The position numbers were made by a program, and so were the translations under genes. Shown here in pieces: positions 54,808 to 64,000 of a DNA stretch of 64,000 nt; positions within the stretch are counted from its first letter, which is position 1; each line of letters opens with the position of its first letter. The stretch spans positions 15,898,722-15,962,721 of the forward strand of contig CM055108.1 in assembly GCA_029204225.1 (NCBI GenBank), given 5' to 3'. Under the pieces are notes generated by a model. It was not told the DNA's origin. It worked only from the letters and a program-made list of their open reading frames with translations, and ran no database searches. This stretch comes from Diphasiastrum complanatum (taxonomy: Eukaryota; Streptophyta; Lycopodiopsida; Lycopodiales; Lycopodiaceae).

Positions 54808-55445
54808 AGCCCTAAACCCAAAGCCCCTAGCCCTATATCCTAAATCCCTCTCCATAAACCCTAAACCTAACCCTTAACACTAAATCCTAAATCCTAAGCC
54901 CTTAGCCCTAAATCCTAAATCGTAAACCCTAAATCCTAACCTAGGCATAAATCCTTAACTCTAAACCCTTAGTCCTAAACCCTAGGCCCTAAATCTTAAA
55001 CCCTAAGCCCTAGGCCCTAAATCCTAAATCCTAAACCCTAAACTCTAAATCCTAAACACTAAATCCTAAATTATAAACCCTAAAGCCTAGGCCCTTAGCC
55101 CTAAATTTTAAATCCTAAACCCTAAAATCTAAGCTCTAAACCCTAAATCCTAAATCCTAAACCCTAATCTCTTAGCCCTAAACCCTAAATCCTAAACCCT
55201 AAACTCAAAATCCTAAATCCCAACCTAGCCATAAACCCTAAACCCTTAGCCCTTAGCCCTAAACCCTAAATCCTAAACCCCAAGCCCTAAGCTCTTAGCC
55301 CTAAATCTTAAACCCTAAATCCTAAACCCCAAACTCTAAATCCAAAATCTTAGAACCTAGACCCTAAATCCTAAACCCTAAATTCTAAACCCTAACCCGA
55401 GGCCCTTACATCTAAATTTTAAATCCTAAATCTTTAACCCCAAAT
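54808..55445. repeat. Interstitial degenerate telomere-type (CCCTAAA) repeats
   Basis: About 640 bases composed almost wholly of ccctaaa, tcctaaa, ccttagc and related 6-8-base variants of the plant telomere unit CCCTAAA. It begins at the very base after the copia 5' LTR. Confidence 0.95.
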
Positions 55446-55850
55446 CCCTAGCACTCTAAGTCCTTCTCCCTTGGCCCTTACCCTTTGTTCATTTGTCCTT
55501 CGCCATTGGCCTTCATCCTTAGCCCTTGTTCCTTGGCCCTTGTTTCTTAGCCCTTGGTCGTTAGCCCTTGTCTCTTAGCCTTTAACCCTTGGCCCTTAGC
55601 CCTTGGTTCTTGGACCGTAATGCTTAGCCCTTGGCCCTAGACACTTGGCCTTTCACCATTGGCCCATAGCGCTTGGCCCTTGGGCCGTAACCCTTGGCCC
55701 CTAACCCCTGGCCCTTGGCCCTTGACTCTTAACTCTTAACTTTTGTCCATTAGCCCTTGGTCCTTGGCCCTTAGCCTTAGCACTTGGCCCTTAGCCCTTA
55801 GCCATTGCTCGTTGGCCTTGAACCCTTCTCCCTTGGACCTTAACCCTTAG
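55446..55850. repeat. Second-phase CCCTTGG/CCCTTAG satellite
   Basis: Continuous with the previous block but now built from cccttggcccttagcccttg-type units (6-8 bases, CCCTTRG). The base composition moves gradually from TAAA to TTGG/TTAG, as if one array drifted into the other. Confidence 0.9.
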
Positions 55851-55856
55851 CCAAAG

Positions 55857-56510
55857 GTGCTTGATATGAAGATTGCAATAGTTGATACTTTGGGGATCTT
55901 TAGATCCATATGTTTTGCCAAAATTCCTTTGCATATAAGGAATAAGGAGGATCTATTCTCAATCAAGAGGATGATGGTAGGATCCTCAAATCTACCAAAA
56001 ATCCATGTGTATGATGGAGATTTGCCAAGGCTTGAAGAGGAGGCTTCTCAACACATGGTTTTATGCAGATCTTCAAGAGGCAAGGCCGAGTCTTTGTGGC
56101 TCACAATACATGGCAAAGAGGGGCAATTTTCAGGTTGTGTCTACTTCAACACATTTACATTTGCCTCTCTTCCATTATTTGATGTACCATCTTGCTTTAT
56201 TGAGATTTCTACATCTCAAAGTTCAAGTAAGACAATATTAGTTTTGTATGATGCCTATTGTATGGACATATTTCTTGCCACTGATGGCTTAGAAATGTTT
56301 CCAAATTTTTTTGAAAGCAAGTGGTTGTGTCATCAAATGTATGCTCTTGCATCTAATAAGAGCAAGAATGAGTTTGTTACTCATAGTTTGAAAATTCATG
56401 TTTTTACATGTTGTAAGGCAATTTGTAAACTTCTCTTGAGATTAAGTGAATCGTCTATGAAGGACACTTACATCCTTGAGAAAGTAATTAGCCTCAATAG
56501 ATCAAGATAG
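55857..56510 (+). CDS. Orphan 217-residue ORF adjacent to the satellite
   Basis: An open frame starting 7 bases after the satellite. Text includes MKIAIVDTLGIFRSICF, HVYDGDLPRLEEEASQHMVL, SLWLTIHGKEGQFSGC and FTCCKAICKLLLRLSESSM. No family is recognised. The frame ends at 56510, and another open stretch in a different frame (56537-56848, with DLDIYDLHNLYRVWKPRIY) continues the same character, so the two may be one broken gene or gag-like retroelement text. Confidence that it is a functional gene is low. Confidence 0.35.
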   Translation: MLDMKIAIVDTLGIFRSICFAKIPLHIRNKEDLFSIKRMMVGSSNLPKIHVYDGDLPRLEEEASQHMVLCRSSRGKAESLWLTIHGKEGQFSGCVYFNTFTFASLPLFDVPSCFIEISTSQSSSKTILVLYDAYCMDIFLATDGLEMFPNFFESKWLCHQMYALASNKSKNEFVTHSLKIHVFTCCKAICKLLLRLSESSMKDTYILEKVISLNRSR

Positions 56511-56924
56511 TATTTGATTTCAAAATTAGATTCATCATGGAAAAAGTTCATAGTATGTGGACTAGTCAAGCTAGAATTGAAAATCTTGATATTTATCACA
56601 TTTGCTCATCTTATGATCTTGATATTTATGATCTTCATAATCTTTACAGGGTGTGGAAGCCTCGAATTTATATTTTTTATGGTGCAGCCATCTTCATGCA
56701 AGTGGAGCTTACTAGTCAAAGATCATCATCAAGCATGGAGGAAATTCAAAGATATGGTGGCAAATTGGTGGAATGCTCTTCAAAGGAGGTGGCAAGTTAT
56801 TTCTACCATAGAAATCTTATCTTGGATATGGTGAGATTGCTGCTATGAAGGATCCCTTGGCTAGTCTTCACTTCATATGCATACCAAAGGAAGTCTTAGG
56901 AGATCAATAACACACTTTGTGGCA

Positions 56925-58600
56925 CTCGCATCCGCATCTACAACGAGGCAAAGAAGCAACAGCTGAAGCATCCAGACTCCTCCAACGCGGCAAAATTCAA
57001 GGAGCATCAAACTTGTCAATGGCTTACAACAGCAGCAACGAAGACCGTGACAGCTGGTATCTAGACAGCAGCGCTACCCAACACATGACCTCTCGCAAGG
57101 AATGGTTTACCGAGTGTGCAACTTACAGCATAGATCAATTCATCTACCTTGGAGATTCAAGCACCATACGCGTTGAAGACAAAGGAACAATCAAGATCAC
57201 ATTCAACAACGATCTATCTATTTGTGTTCCCAACGTCCTTCATGTTCTTTAGCTATCAAAGAACTCGTTATCAGTATCTAAGATAACTAATGAGGGCTAC
57301 ACTATTACTTTCTTATCTGAGCAGTGTACAATATTCGAGAAAGATACTACTCTGAATACATGCACTAGAGTCAAAATCTTTACGTACTCTCTAATTCAGT
57401 TGTATTAGCTAGTATCTCTCATGAAAATGTAAACGATAATGCTATTTTGTGGCATAGTCGATTTGGACACGTGAATACAAGATCACATTCTCATATGCGT
57501 TGTAATAATTTAGTTGATGGATTGTATTTCCCTTCTTCATTAGATAGGAAATATTTCTTTTGTGAATCATGCATCTATGGGGAGCACTCTAGAAGCAAGT
57601 TTCCCAAATCACATTCCATCAAAACAAAGCATGTATTGGATCTTATACATAGCAATCTTTGTGGTCCAATGCCAACTCCGTCCTTAGGAGATGCAATCTC
57701 TTTTATCACTTTCATAGATGATTATTCTAAATGGTCTACAATCATGTTCATTAAACACAAATCTGAAACCTTTGAATGCTTCAAGAGATTCAAGGCCATG
57801 GCTGAGACACAAACGTCTACAAAAGTGAAAGCACTCCAAACTGATGGTGGGGGCGAATACCTCTCTAACGAGATGTTCAACTACATGGCTAAACATGGTA
57901 TCAGAAGACAGTACACCGCTTCCTATTCACCTCAACAGAACGAGATTGCAGAAAGGAAGAACCGAACTCTTCTCAACTCAACCAGATCGAGCTACATCAA
58001 TCACATCTACCTATGAAGTTTTGGACAGAAGCTACTGCCACAGCTTGTTACTTACAAAACAGATCCAACACCAAAGCCATCAACAACAAAGCTCCTTATG
58101 AAGTTTGGCATGGACACAAGCCTAGTGTCAGCCATTTAAAAATCTTTGGTTGTATATGTTTTGTTCACATTCCTAAACAGCTTAGGAAAAAACTGGATCA
58201 TAAGACAAATAAATGTATTTTCATTGGCTATCCTAATGAACATAAAGCTTATAAAGTTTATGATCCATCCACCAATGTAGTATTTGTCTCTAGGGATGTA
58301 ATATTTCAAGAACATACATAATATGATTTTAAACAACCATCGATAAATGATGCTATGTCATTTCATCCTATTTTATGTAGCATGGATTCTTCCAATGATG
58401 ATGGTCCTTCTACAGAACTTGCAGCTACAGCTACAGAAGCCAAGTAGCCGATAGTACTTGTCATTAGACCAGACCAAGCTAGCTTGAGTAGATATGGAGA
58501 AACTAAAAAAGAAGCATCATCGCATCCTGGTCAACCAAACATCTGCAGATCCTCACGGTCTCGGATAGTTCCTGAGAGGTACACACCCCAAGCCATTTGA
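56925..58600 (+). mobile_element. Ty1/copia protease-integrase half
   Basis: Protease DSWYLDSSATQHMTSRKEWF (Asp-Ser-Ser in place of Asp-Ser-Gly), the capsid-type segment CVPNVLHVL, pre-integrase ILWHSRFGHVNTRSHSHM, integrase DDYSKWSTIMFIKHK, TDGGGEYLSNEMFNYMAKHG and QQNEIAERKNRTL; then, in a shifted frame, KFWTEATATACYLQNRSNT and KLDHKTNKCIFIGYPNEHKA. It ends before RT at about 58600. The matching 3' half may be 62780-63480. Confidence 0.88.
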
Positions 58601-58990
58601 ATGGAGGCCATTGTCACGATGTGCCACGCAAAAGAGTGTAAGCACAAATGACACTCATTTGGATGTGGGATTGTGCAATGTGTAGATGGATAGTATGGGC
58701 TACCTTGGCAATCAGCCCATGCAATAACTAGCCCCTTGGGTGAAAGCATGGTTAGTCCTTGGTGATGTAGATTGAATATCAATATTTAATCGTTTGCATG
58801 GAGGATAGATGAGGCAATGTGCTACCTAGTCAGGTCAAAGCATGGTCATCAAAGAATTTACAGGATTTTGGAGCTTTTGATGAGGAGGAGGAGCATTAGT
58901 GGGGTCTCAACTCCAAGACTCAGAAGAGAGGTGACCAGATCAAGAGTGTATATGCATGACATAACAATTAAAACTCTCAATTAAGCGGCT
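58601..58990. other. No gene seen
   Basis: Spacer between the copia half and gypsy debris; no motif recognised. Confidence 0.4.
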
Positions 58991-58993
58991 TTG

Positions 58994-59350
58994 TCATATT
59001 CCTATGTTTGTTGGAATGTTGGTTGCTAACCTTCCACTCTCTATCATTCGTTTGGTAGTATCCACATTGATAGGAACAAGGCTATCTTCTAGTTGTAGGC
59101 CTAGTTTATTAACCAAACTTTGAAATAGGTAGTTGTAAGATGGTCCAAGATCAATCGAGAAATGAGTGCAAGTGTCAATAAAGCTCCTTTCAGGTACAAC
59201 AACTTTGAGCCTTTTGCCGATCAACAAGTCTTGTTTATATGTGGCTAGGGCGCAAATATGTTGAATTGCATCAACGTCCTCTTCATTTCGGTCAACTTCC
59301 TCATCTTGATCATCGTCATAATCCTCTACAAGCAGCTTAGTCACAAGCAT
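58994..59350 (-). pseudogene. gypsy retropepsin-like fragment (minus strand)
   Basis: The frame contains FIDTCTHFSIDLGPSYNYLF, QSLVNKLGLQLEDSLVPINV and RLATNIPTNIGI. This follows the gypsy protease layout (D-S/T-G...HNFI, VxKLGLPLE, TNxPVxIG), with IDLGPSYN in place of the active site. Confidence 0.55.
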
Positions 59351-59716
59351 TTTGTTCTGCTATATCAAGGGAGGCTTAGGGCACGTCCAAATGAAGCAGC
59401 ACATGACACTGCCTATTGTAGGTGGACAACTACTTCAACTTATTTCTTCGCTGGTTTGGCCTTTTAAAATACATCCATTAGTTCCCCAACTGGAACTTTG
59501 AGTGCAAAACATGGGTCAATGAGAAAACTGGTTGATATTGTTGTTCATTCTATTCCACCTTGAACTGGACAACTCCTTGCCAATTATACACATGACATAA
59601 TGATTAAACTTCTCTCTTTGTCATGACGATCAAAACCCCCCTCCAATTTTCACATTTGAGCTTGTACCCTTGTCCTTGAAGTAAGTTCCTAATTTAATGC
59701 ATCAATTCTAGCTGCC

Positions 59717-60800
59717 TTGGCAAATTGTTGTCTCCCTCATGCTTTTGGTGTGATCAAGAAAAGACCAGTGGCTCAACCTAAACCAACTGTACCTTTGATG
59801 GTTGTTACCAGATCTCAGAAACATAAAGAAGTTCTAGTTGATCCAGTACTTGCTAAATCTACACCAACTACAGATATACCTACCGCATCAGAGCTGTATC
59901 TGAATCTCAAAGCAGAAAAGAAAAGATATCAAGATATGAGGTAGTGGATTAAACGGTTGCAAGAAGAAGAAGCCCAAGAAGTAGCTAAACAACAGTTGAA
60001 GTCTATTCTCCATCTATGCTACAAGCAGATGCAAAAACAGATGTTAATACACAGTTGGACCATCATGAAGAACCCTTCAAAATGATAGAACATGAAGCAC
60101 CGCAAACAAAAATGATCATAAATATTCTGTCTAGTAAGATGGATATTACACTGGCAAAATTTCTTAAGCTGGTGCCTAAAGCAAAAGAAGTATTAGCAGA
60201 AAGATTGATTCAAATGGAACCATCAGTGTGTCAGAAGCCACTTTTGTGTGTCGGGTTTAAAAAAATGAACGAAGTACTCAATGTGGGGACATCCTGGGAA
60301 AGTGAGCACAAAACCATCACCATGCCGATACAACATACACAGTTTGGTAAAGAAGCAGCCGTGATTGATGGAGGTTCAGGAGTTAACTTGATTTCAACCA
60401 AGCTATGTGCAAAATGGGGACTTACCAAGCTGAAGCTTGCCACTTTTGCCATCAAGCTAGCCAATCAAACGACGGTTCGTACCTATCAAAATAGCTGGAG
60501 TGCAGTTTGTCATTACTTCTGTAGCAATGGAATTACTGACGTGCCAAATATATATCGAGTTTTATTGGGATGTCCACGGTTACGAGTTGCGCAAGTGATT
60601 CATAACTAGGGCACCTGCAAAATTCCTTCTGAAAATCGTGAGTGTGCGATCAAAGTAGATCCAATTACTTGGACTATCAAGCCGGTAGTCCAAAGAGGTA
60701 ATGATGATTCATCAACAACCGATCATACTTGTGGTCGACGAGTGAAGATTCTAGGAGTCCACTATGACTCTCAAACTAACACTGTCAATTAAAATCAAGC
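59717..60800 (+). pseudogene. gypsy gag-protease fragment (+ strand)
   Basis: The region opens with a linker of the type PLMVVTRSQKHKEVLVDPVL, then helical text (LNLKAEKKRYQDMR). A 197-codon frame holds PVQHTQFG-like text before the retropepsin site AAVIDGGSGVNLISTKLCAK (Asp-Gly-Gly), then TKLKLATFAIKLANQTTVRT. After the stop, KILGVHYDSQTNTVN follows. It opposes the minus-strand protease at 58994, so at least two gypsy fragments meet here. Confidence 0.6.
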
Positions 60801-60925
60801 TCTTGCAATAGTGGATTATACAGCAGAGTATATGTGTTAATGAGATAATCAATCCGAATTTCTCCAATTGTCGCCACCCACTCAAACGCATAAATTCATG
60901 GCCGATAGAAAAGCCACGGGTTGAG

Positions 60926-61411
60926 TTGGTGAACTGGCCAGTGATTTCGGGAATTTCAGACGGAACCTCCCCAAATGACCTGAGGCTACAGTTGCTAGAC
61001 TTCGGGCACAAATACAAGAGAAGTGCTGATCTATGCATGCAAGAAAGTGCCGAATATTGCCGATCTATGGCCTTTCTAATGCAACAAGAGTGTTTCTGGG
61101 ATCATGGTTTGTATCCGATCAAGATCAATCCCAACGTAGCCCTCCAGTCAGAGGAAGACCATGAGATGATGGCCCGGCTATACTATAGATCGGCCTTCAT
61201 GTCCTCACGATACGTCACCATGGTAGAAGACTGGCAGGAGATTGGCTTCATCGAAAAGATACGAGAGTACATGGGGCCATTAAACTACGGAAGTAAGCTC
61301 CGCTTCCAAGTATTTGAAGCCCTGGGGCAAAAGATGAGCGAGCAAAAACAAACGACAAGACGACGAGGCAAGCAGGACTCGCAAGAGGTTCTCAAGAGGG
61401 CTGGAATGTAG
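60926..61411 (+). CDS. Unassigned 161-residue ORF in gypsy/copia debris
   Basis: Text includes LRLQLLDFGHKYKRSADLCM, FWDHGLYPIKINPNVALQSE and YVTMVEDWQEIGFIEKIREY; the C-terminus is basic (KQTTRRRGKQ). No family recognised. It may be part of a retroelement gag. Confidence 0.3.
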   Translation: MVNWPVISGISDGTSPNDLRLQLLDFGHKYKRSADLCMQESAEYCRSMAFLMQQECFWDHGLYPIKINPNVALQSEEDHEMMARLYYRSAFMSSRYVTMVEDWQEIGFIEKIREYMGPLNYGSKLRFQVFEALGQKMSEQKQTTRRRGKQDSQEVLKRAGM

Positions 61412-62690
61412 CGGCCATTGAGAGACCTTCATTTTTGAATAATAGTTTTGCAGATAATAAGCACCTGGTTTTATGGAGGCAAATGAAGATCCACGCTTTT
61501 CCAAGTGTCGAGCGGAACGACATCACCTGTGTTGTAGTGGGTCCTGCAACAGATTAGGTGTGGATAATGTTAGCAGATTCTAGGGAATACCCAGATGCCG
61601 AACCAAGCTGAAGACATAGAGTATCTCTCATCCATGACCGAGGAGGTCTTAGAAGGAGGAGAGCAGAGGAAGCTGAGAGCCGAGCATGAGAGCCGAGGAT
61701 TACTAGCTATTATTCATGTGAGCCTACATGGTGAATCCCAGAGAAGGACGACCATGTAGGAGCTAGTAATATTTCCTAGGCATTGTAAATAAGCATAGAC
61801 CCTCTTAAATAATTTAGAGTGCGCCACCTTTTGATGGTGACCTCTAGTGGACGGGCAAATTCCACTTGTATTTTCCAAATTAGTGGAATTGCCACTTGGG
61901 CTCCACATGGGCAGCCTTCTTGCTTATTTAAGGGCCCCCCTCTCTTGTGAGGGAACTTTGAATGTATTATCAATTTCTCTTGAGTGAATAAAGAAGATTT
62001 TCCACGAGTTCTTGATGATTGTAAAGCTCCTTGTTCATGGCAATCTTCTTGAGTGAAATTTCTATGAGCATGATCTGATTTCTTTTTGTGTTTGTGGATT
62101 ACTTAGATCTCTTACTTACTTTCTTGTTTTGTGGAATGTAGATGTGGTTTAACTTTCTTGTTCCTTGATTTTGTAGTTTCAGCATGCAGGTAAACTATAG
62201 AGGCTGAGATTGTGGATCTGATTTGCATACTCTCTAACAATCATGTCCTTGATTGTTCTTGGGCATTCCAAGCATCAAGAAATGGGTGTTTCTTGATCCT
62301 TGGGCTGCTAGAATGCTGTTAGGATGCTAGTTTTCTTGTTTCTTATTTCTTGCTGAGTAGCTTAATCTTGCCATTGCATTGTTCTCTGATTTTGGTAGAT
62401 AGATTGTAGCTTTGCTCTCTGATTCAGAACGTTGATCTATACTGAGCTAGGACTGGTTGCATGGCTTGTAAATGCATGTAGCTGAGTAACGTATATGTCT
62501 CTCCCCACTGACAGGCTGGGAATACACATTGTAATTTGAGAAACACTTCTGCTTGAAAACCGTTCTAACAAGAAGACCAAACCGTAAAGAACTGTAACCA
62601 ACGGAAGTAACAAAAAGAAGAACAAACGATAAAGAATTGTGTTCACAGATTCAGTTGGAGTCTGTGAACACTACCCACGCCCATTGCAAA
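61412..62690. other. LTR-like spacer, no gene seen
   Basis: An inverted pair cctacatggtg...gaccatgtagga lies at 61721-61763. At about 61960-62000 text of the kind ctcttgagtgaataaagaag is typical of an LTR R region. No matching LTR was found. Confidence 0.35.
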
Positions 62691-62779
62691 ATGGAAAGCA
62701 CTATTTATCTTATTCAAATAGTTTTGCAAACAATTCAGCTGACTATAATGTTTCTTCCAAGCATGTGAGTGTCAATTCA

Positions 62780-63460
62780 GTTCATATAGCTCTTTACATA
62801 GATGATGCATTTATTTTGTCTAACGACACTTTTCCACTACACACTACTAAGAGTGATCTATCTTCAAAAGATGATCTATCCTAGCCAGTAGAAATATCTA
62901 GAAAATGTTCTAGAAAAATTTCATATTTCTGATTACAAACCGATTAATGCACAAAGTATAGTATTGAACAAACCTTCTTGCGTTGAGACCGATAGTGAAG
63001 TACTCGACTTAGCGAAGTACCCTTATCATTCACTAATCGGAACTTTGATGTATGCCATGATGTGCACTAGACCAGATTTAGCATACACTATTAGCACGTT
63101 AAGTCAATACATATCTACTCCAAGGATCTTGCATTGGAAAGCATTAAAGAGAGTGATGAAATATATTTCTTACATCACACTCAATTTCAGTCTACTACCA
63201 TTATGTGTGACAATTTGAGCTGTATTTCATTGTCTTTGAATCCTAGATTTCATGGCAAGTCAAAGCACATTAAAATCCTATATCATTTTATTAGGGACAC
63301 GATTTTTTCAGGACAAGTGATTCTTCAATACTGCTCCACAACAAAAATGGTTGCAGACATTTTTATCAAAAGTTCTTCCCAGGATCAAGCATTAGAAGTT
63401 CTTCAACATGTTGAACCCGTCGAAGACATTCAAGACACCAATCGTGACCTTAATGGGGAC
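62780..63460 (+). pseudogene. copia RT/RNase H 3' half
   Basis: IALYIDDAFILSNDTFPLHT (YIDD catalytic box, about 62794), then SLIGTLMYAMMCTRPDLAYT, LHWKALKRVMKYIS and, in another frame, CDNLSCISLSLNPRFHGKSK, HIKILYHFIRD and TKMVADIFIKS. Frames are broken. It would complete the copia half at 56925-58600 if 58601-62700 is a later insertion. Confidence 0.85.
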
Positions 63461-64000
63461 TGTTGGAAATTAAGCTCACAGTTTTCTCCTTGGTGATACT
63501 CTTTCTATTTCAAGATTTTTTCTGCACATTTTTTTTGATCAATGATCTAGGGTCAGATGCAACCTCTTTTGGGTTCTATGTCTGCTCATCTGATACCTGC
63601 AGGAATCATAAAGTTTTCTATTTTGGTATTCTGCAAAATTACTCTCATTTTGTGTGCAGAATAATACCTGGTAAGATACACGAGTTTTTGCAAGCAATTC
63701 GACAACCTGCAATTTCTACACAAAATCGAATCGAATCAGCCGAACTATTTGAAAGTCGACTTCATCGACTTTCCGGCTAATCTACATCAAAGGGTATCCA
63801 TTCCCGTCTAATCCTACATTCGAATGTCAAAGAATCATGAAGAACATCAAAGGCCTGATGACCCTCAATTTCTTCAACAATCAAGTCACTCGACATCGAA
63901 GTCTCTGACTTCTTCGACAACTTTGTTCATCAACCAAAGTGTCCAACTTCATTCATCAACCGAAGTGTCCGACTTCTTTCATCAACCAAAGTCTCCGACT
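63461..64000 (+). repeat. Start of a copia 3' LTR, runs off the window
   Basis: tgttggaaattaagctcac follows the purine tract taatggggac directly after RNase H. The LTR end is beyond the window. Confidence 0.6.
63927..64000. repeat. 26-bp tandem repeat, at least 2.8 units
   Basis: Units 63927-63952, 63953-63978 and 63979-64000 (cut) follow tcatcaaccaaagtgtccaac with small changes. The final caaagtctccgact also occurs inverted at about 11000 inside the insert 10853-11300. Confidence 0.9.

Noticed and set aside
1-64000. tRNA or rRNA genes
   Set aside because: I saw no cloverleaf with A and B boxes and no rRNA-like conserved segment; the tRNA-like strings are retroelement primer sites.

Overview
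The window reads as nuclear DNA of a land plant. It has spliced genes with GT-AG introns, plant-type Ty1/copia and Ty3/gypsy retrotransposons primed by initiator-Met tRNA, LINE 3' ends, and a block of degenerate CCCTAAA (plant telomere) repeats. An intact single-exon HET-domain gene and the dense layers of old retroelements make me think of a seed-free plant such as a fern, moss or lycophyte. That last step is inference.

Host-type genes are few. The 3' part of a receptor-like pseudokinase lies at 4332-6334 (+). Broken pieces of a plant Der/EngA-type GTPase lie at 19387-19975 (+). An intact 706-codon HET-domain gene lies at 46454-48574 (+). Almost everything else is mobile: a decayed chromodomain Ty3 element cut into pieces (7650-11700); a complete 5.9-kb copia element with two LTRs and a GTATA target duplication (12734-18633); a copia pol relic (32700-35310); a gypsy element (37150-41320); two opposed LTR-element ends meeting near 43.95 kb; a minus-strand copia with one full LTR (49090-54807), whose full LTR abuts the telomere-like block (54808-55850); a copia apparently split by gypsy debris (56925-63480); and the start of an LTR running off the window end.

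The most unusual part is about 21.76-32.2 kb, an AT-rich multi-gene cluster that does not look like a retroelement. On + it carries three coding units I do not recognise (21764-23108, 27191-27991, about 28290-29116). On - it carries an open reading region resembling histone H3, including an H3-like N-terminus (25029-25734); directly downstream of it a spliced Ulp1/SENP-like cysteine protease (23786-24900); and at 29130-31810 a spliced transposase-like gene with possible D...D...E positions. About fifteen copies of a roughly 20-bp half-palindrome (consensus near GCGCGCTGATCCGATATC, both orientations) sit in the protease intron and in the gene-free 1.45 kb between the divergent H3-like and 27191 genes. 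Several stops in the cluster are TGA where a CGA codon is plausible. I read the cluster as a decayed, probably once-methylated large DNA transposon or similar element carrying its own H3-like and SUMO-protease-like proteins. The domain similarities are visible in the sequence; the unity, boundaries and function of the element are inference.
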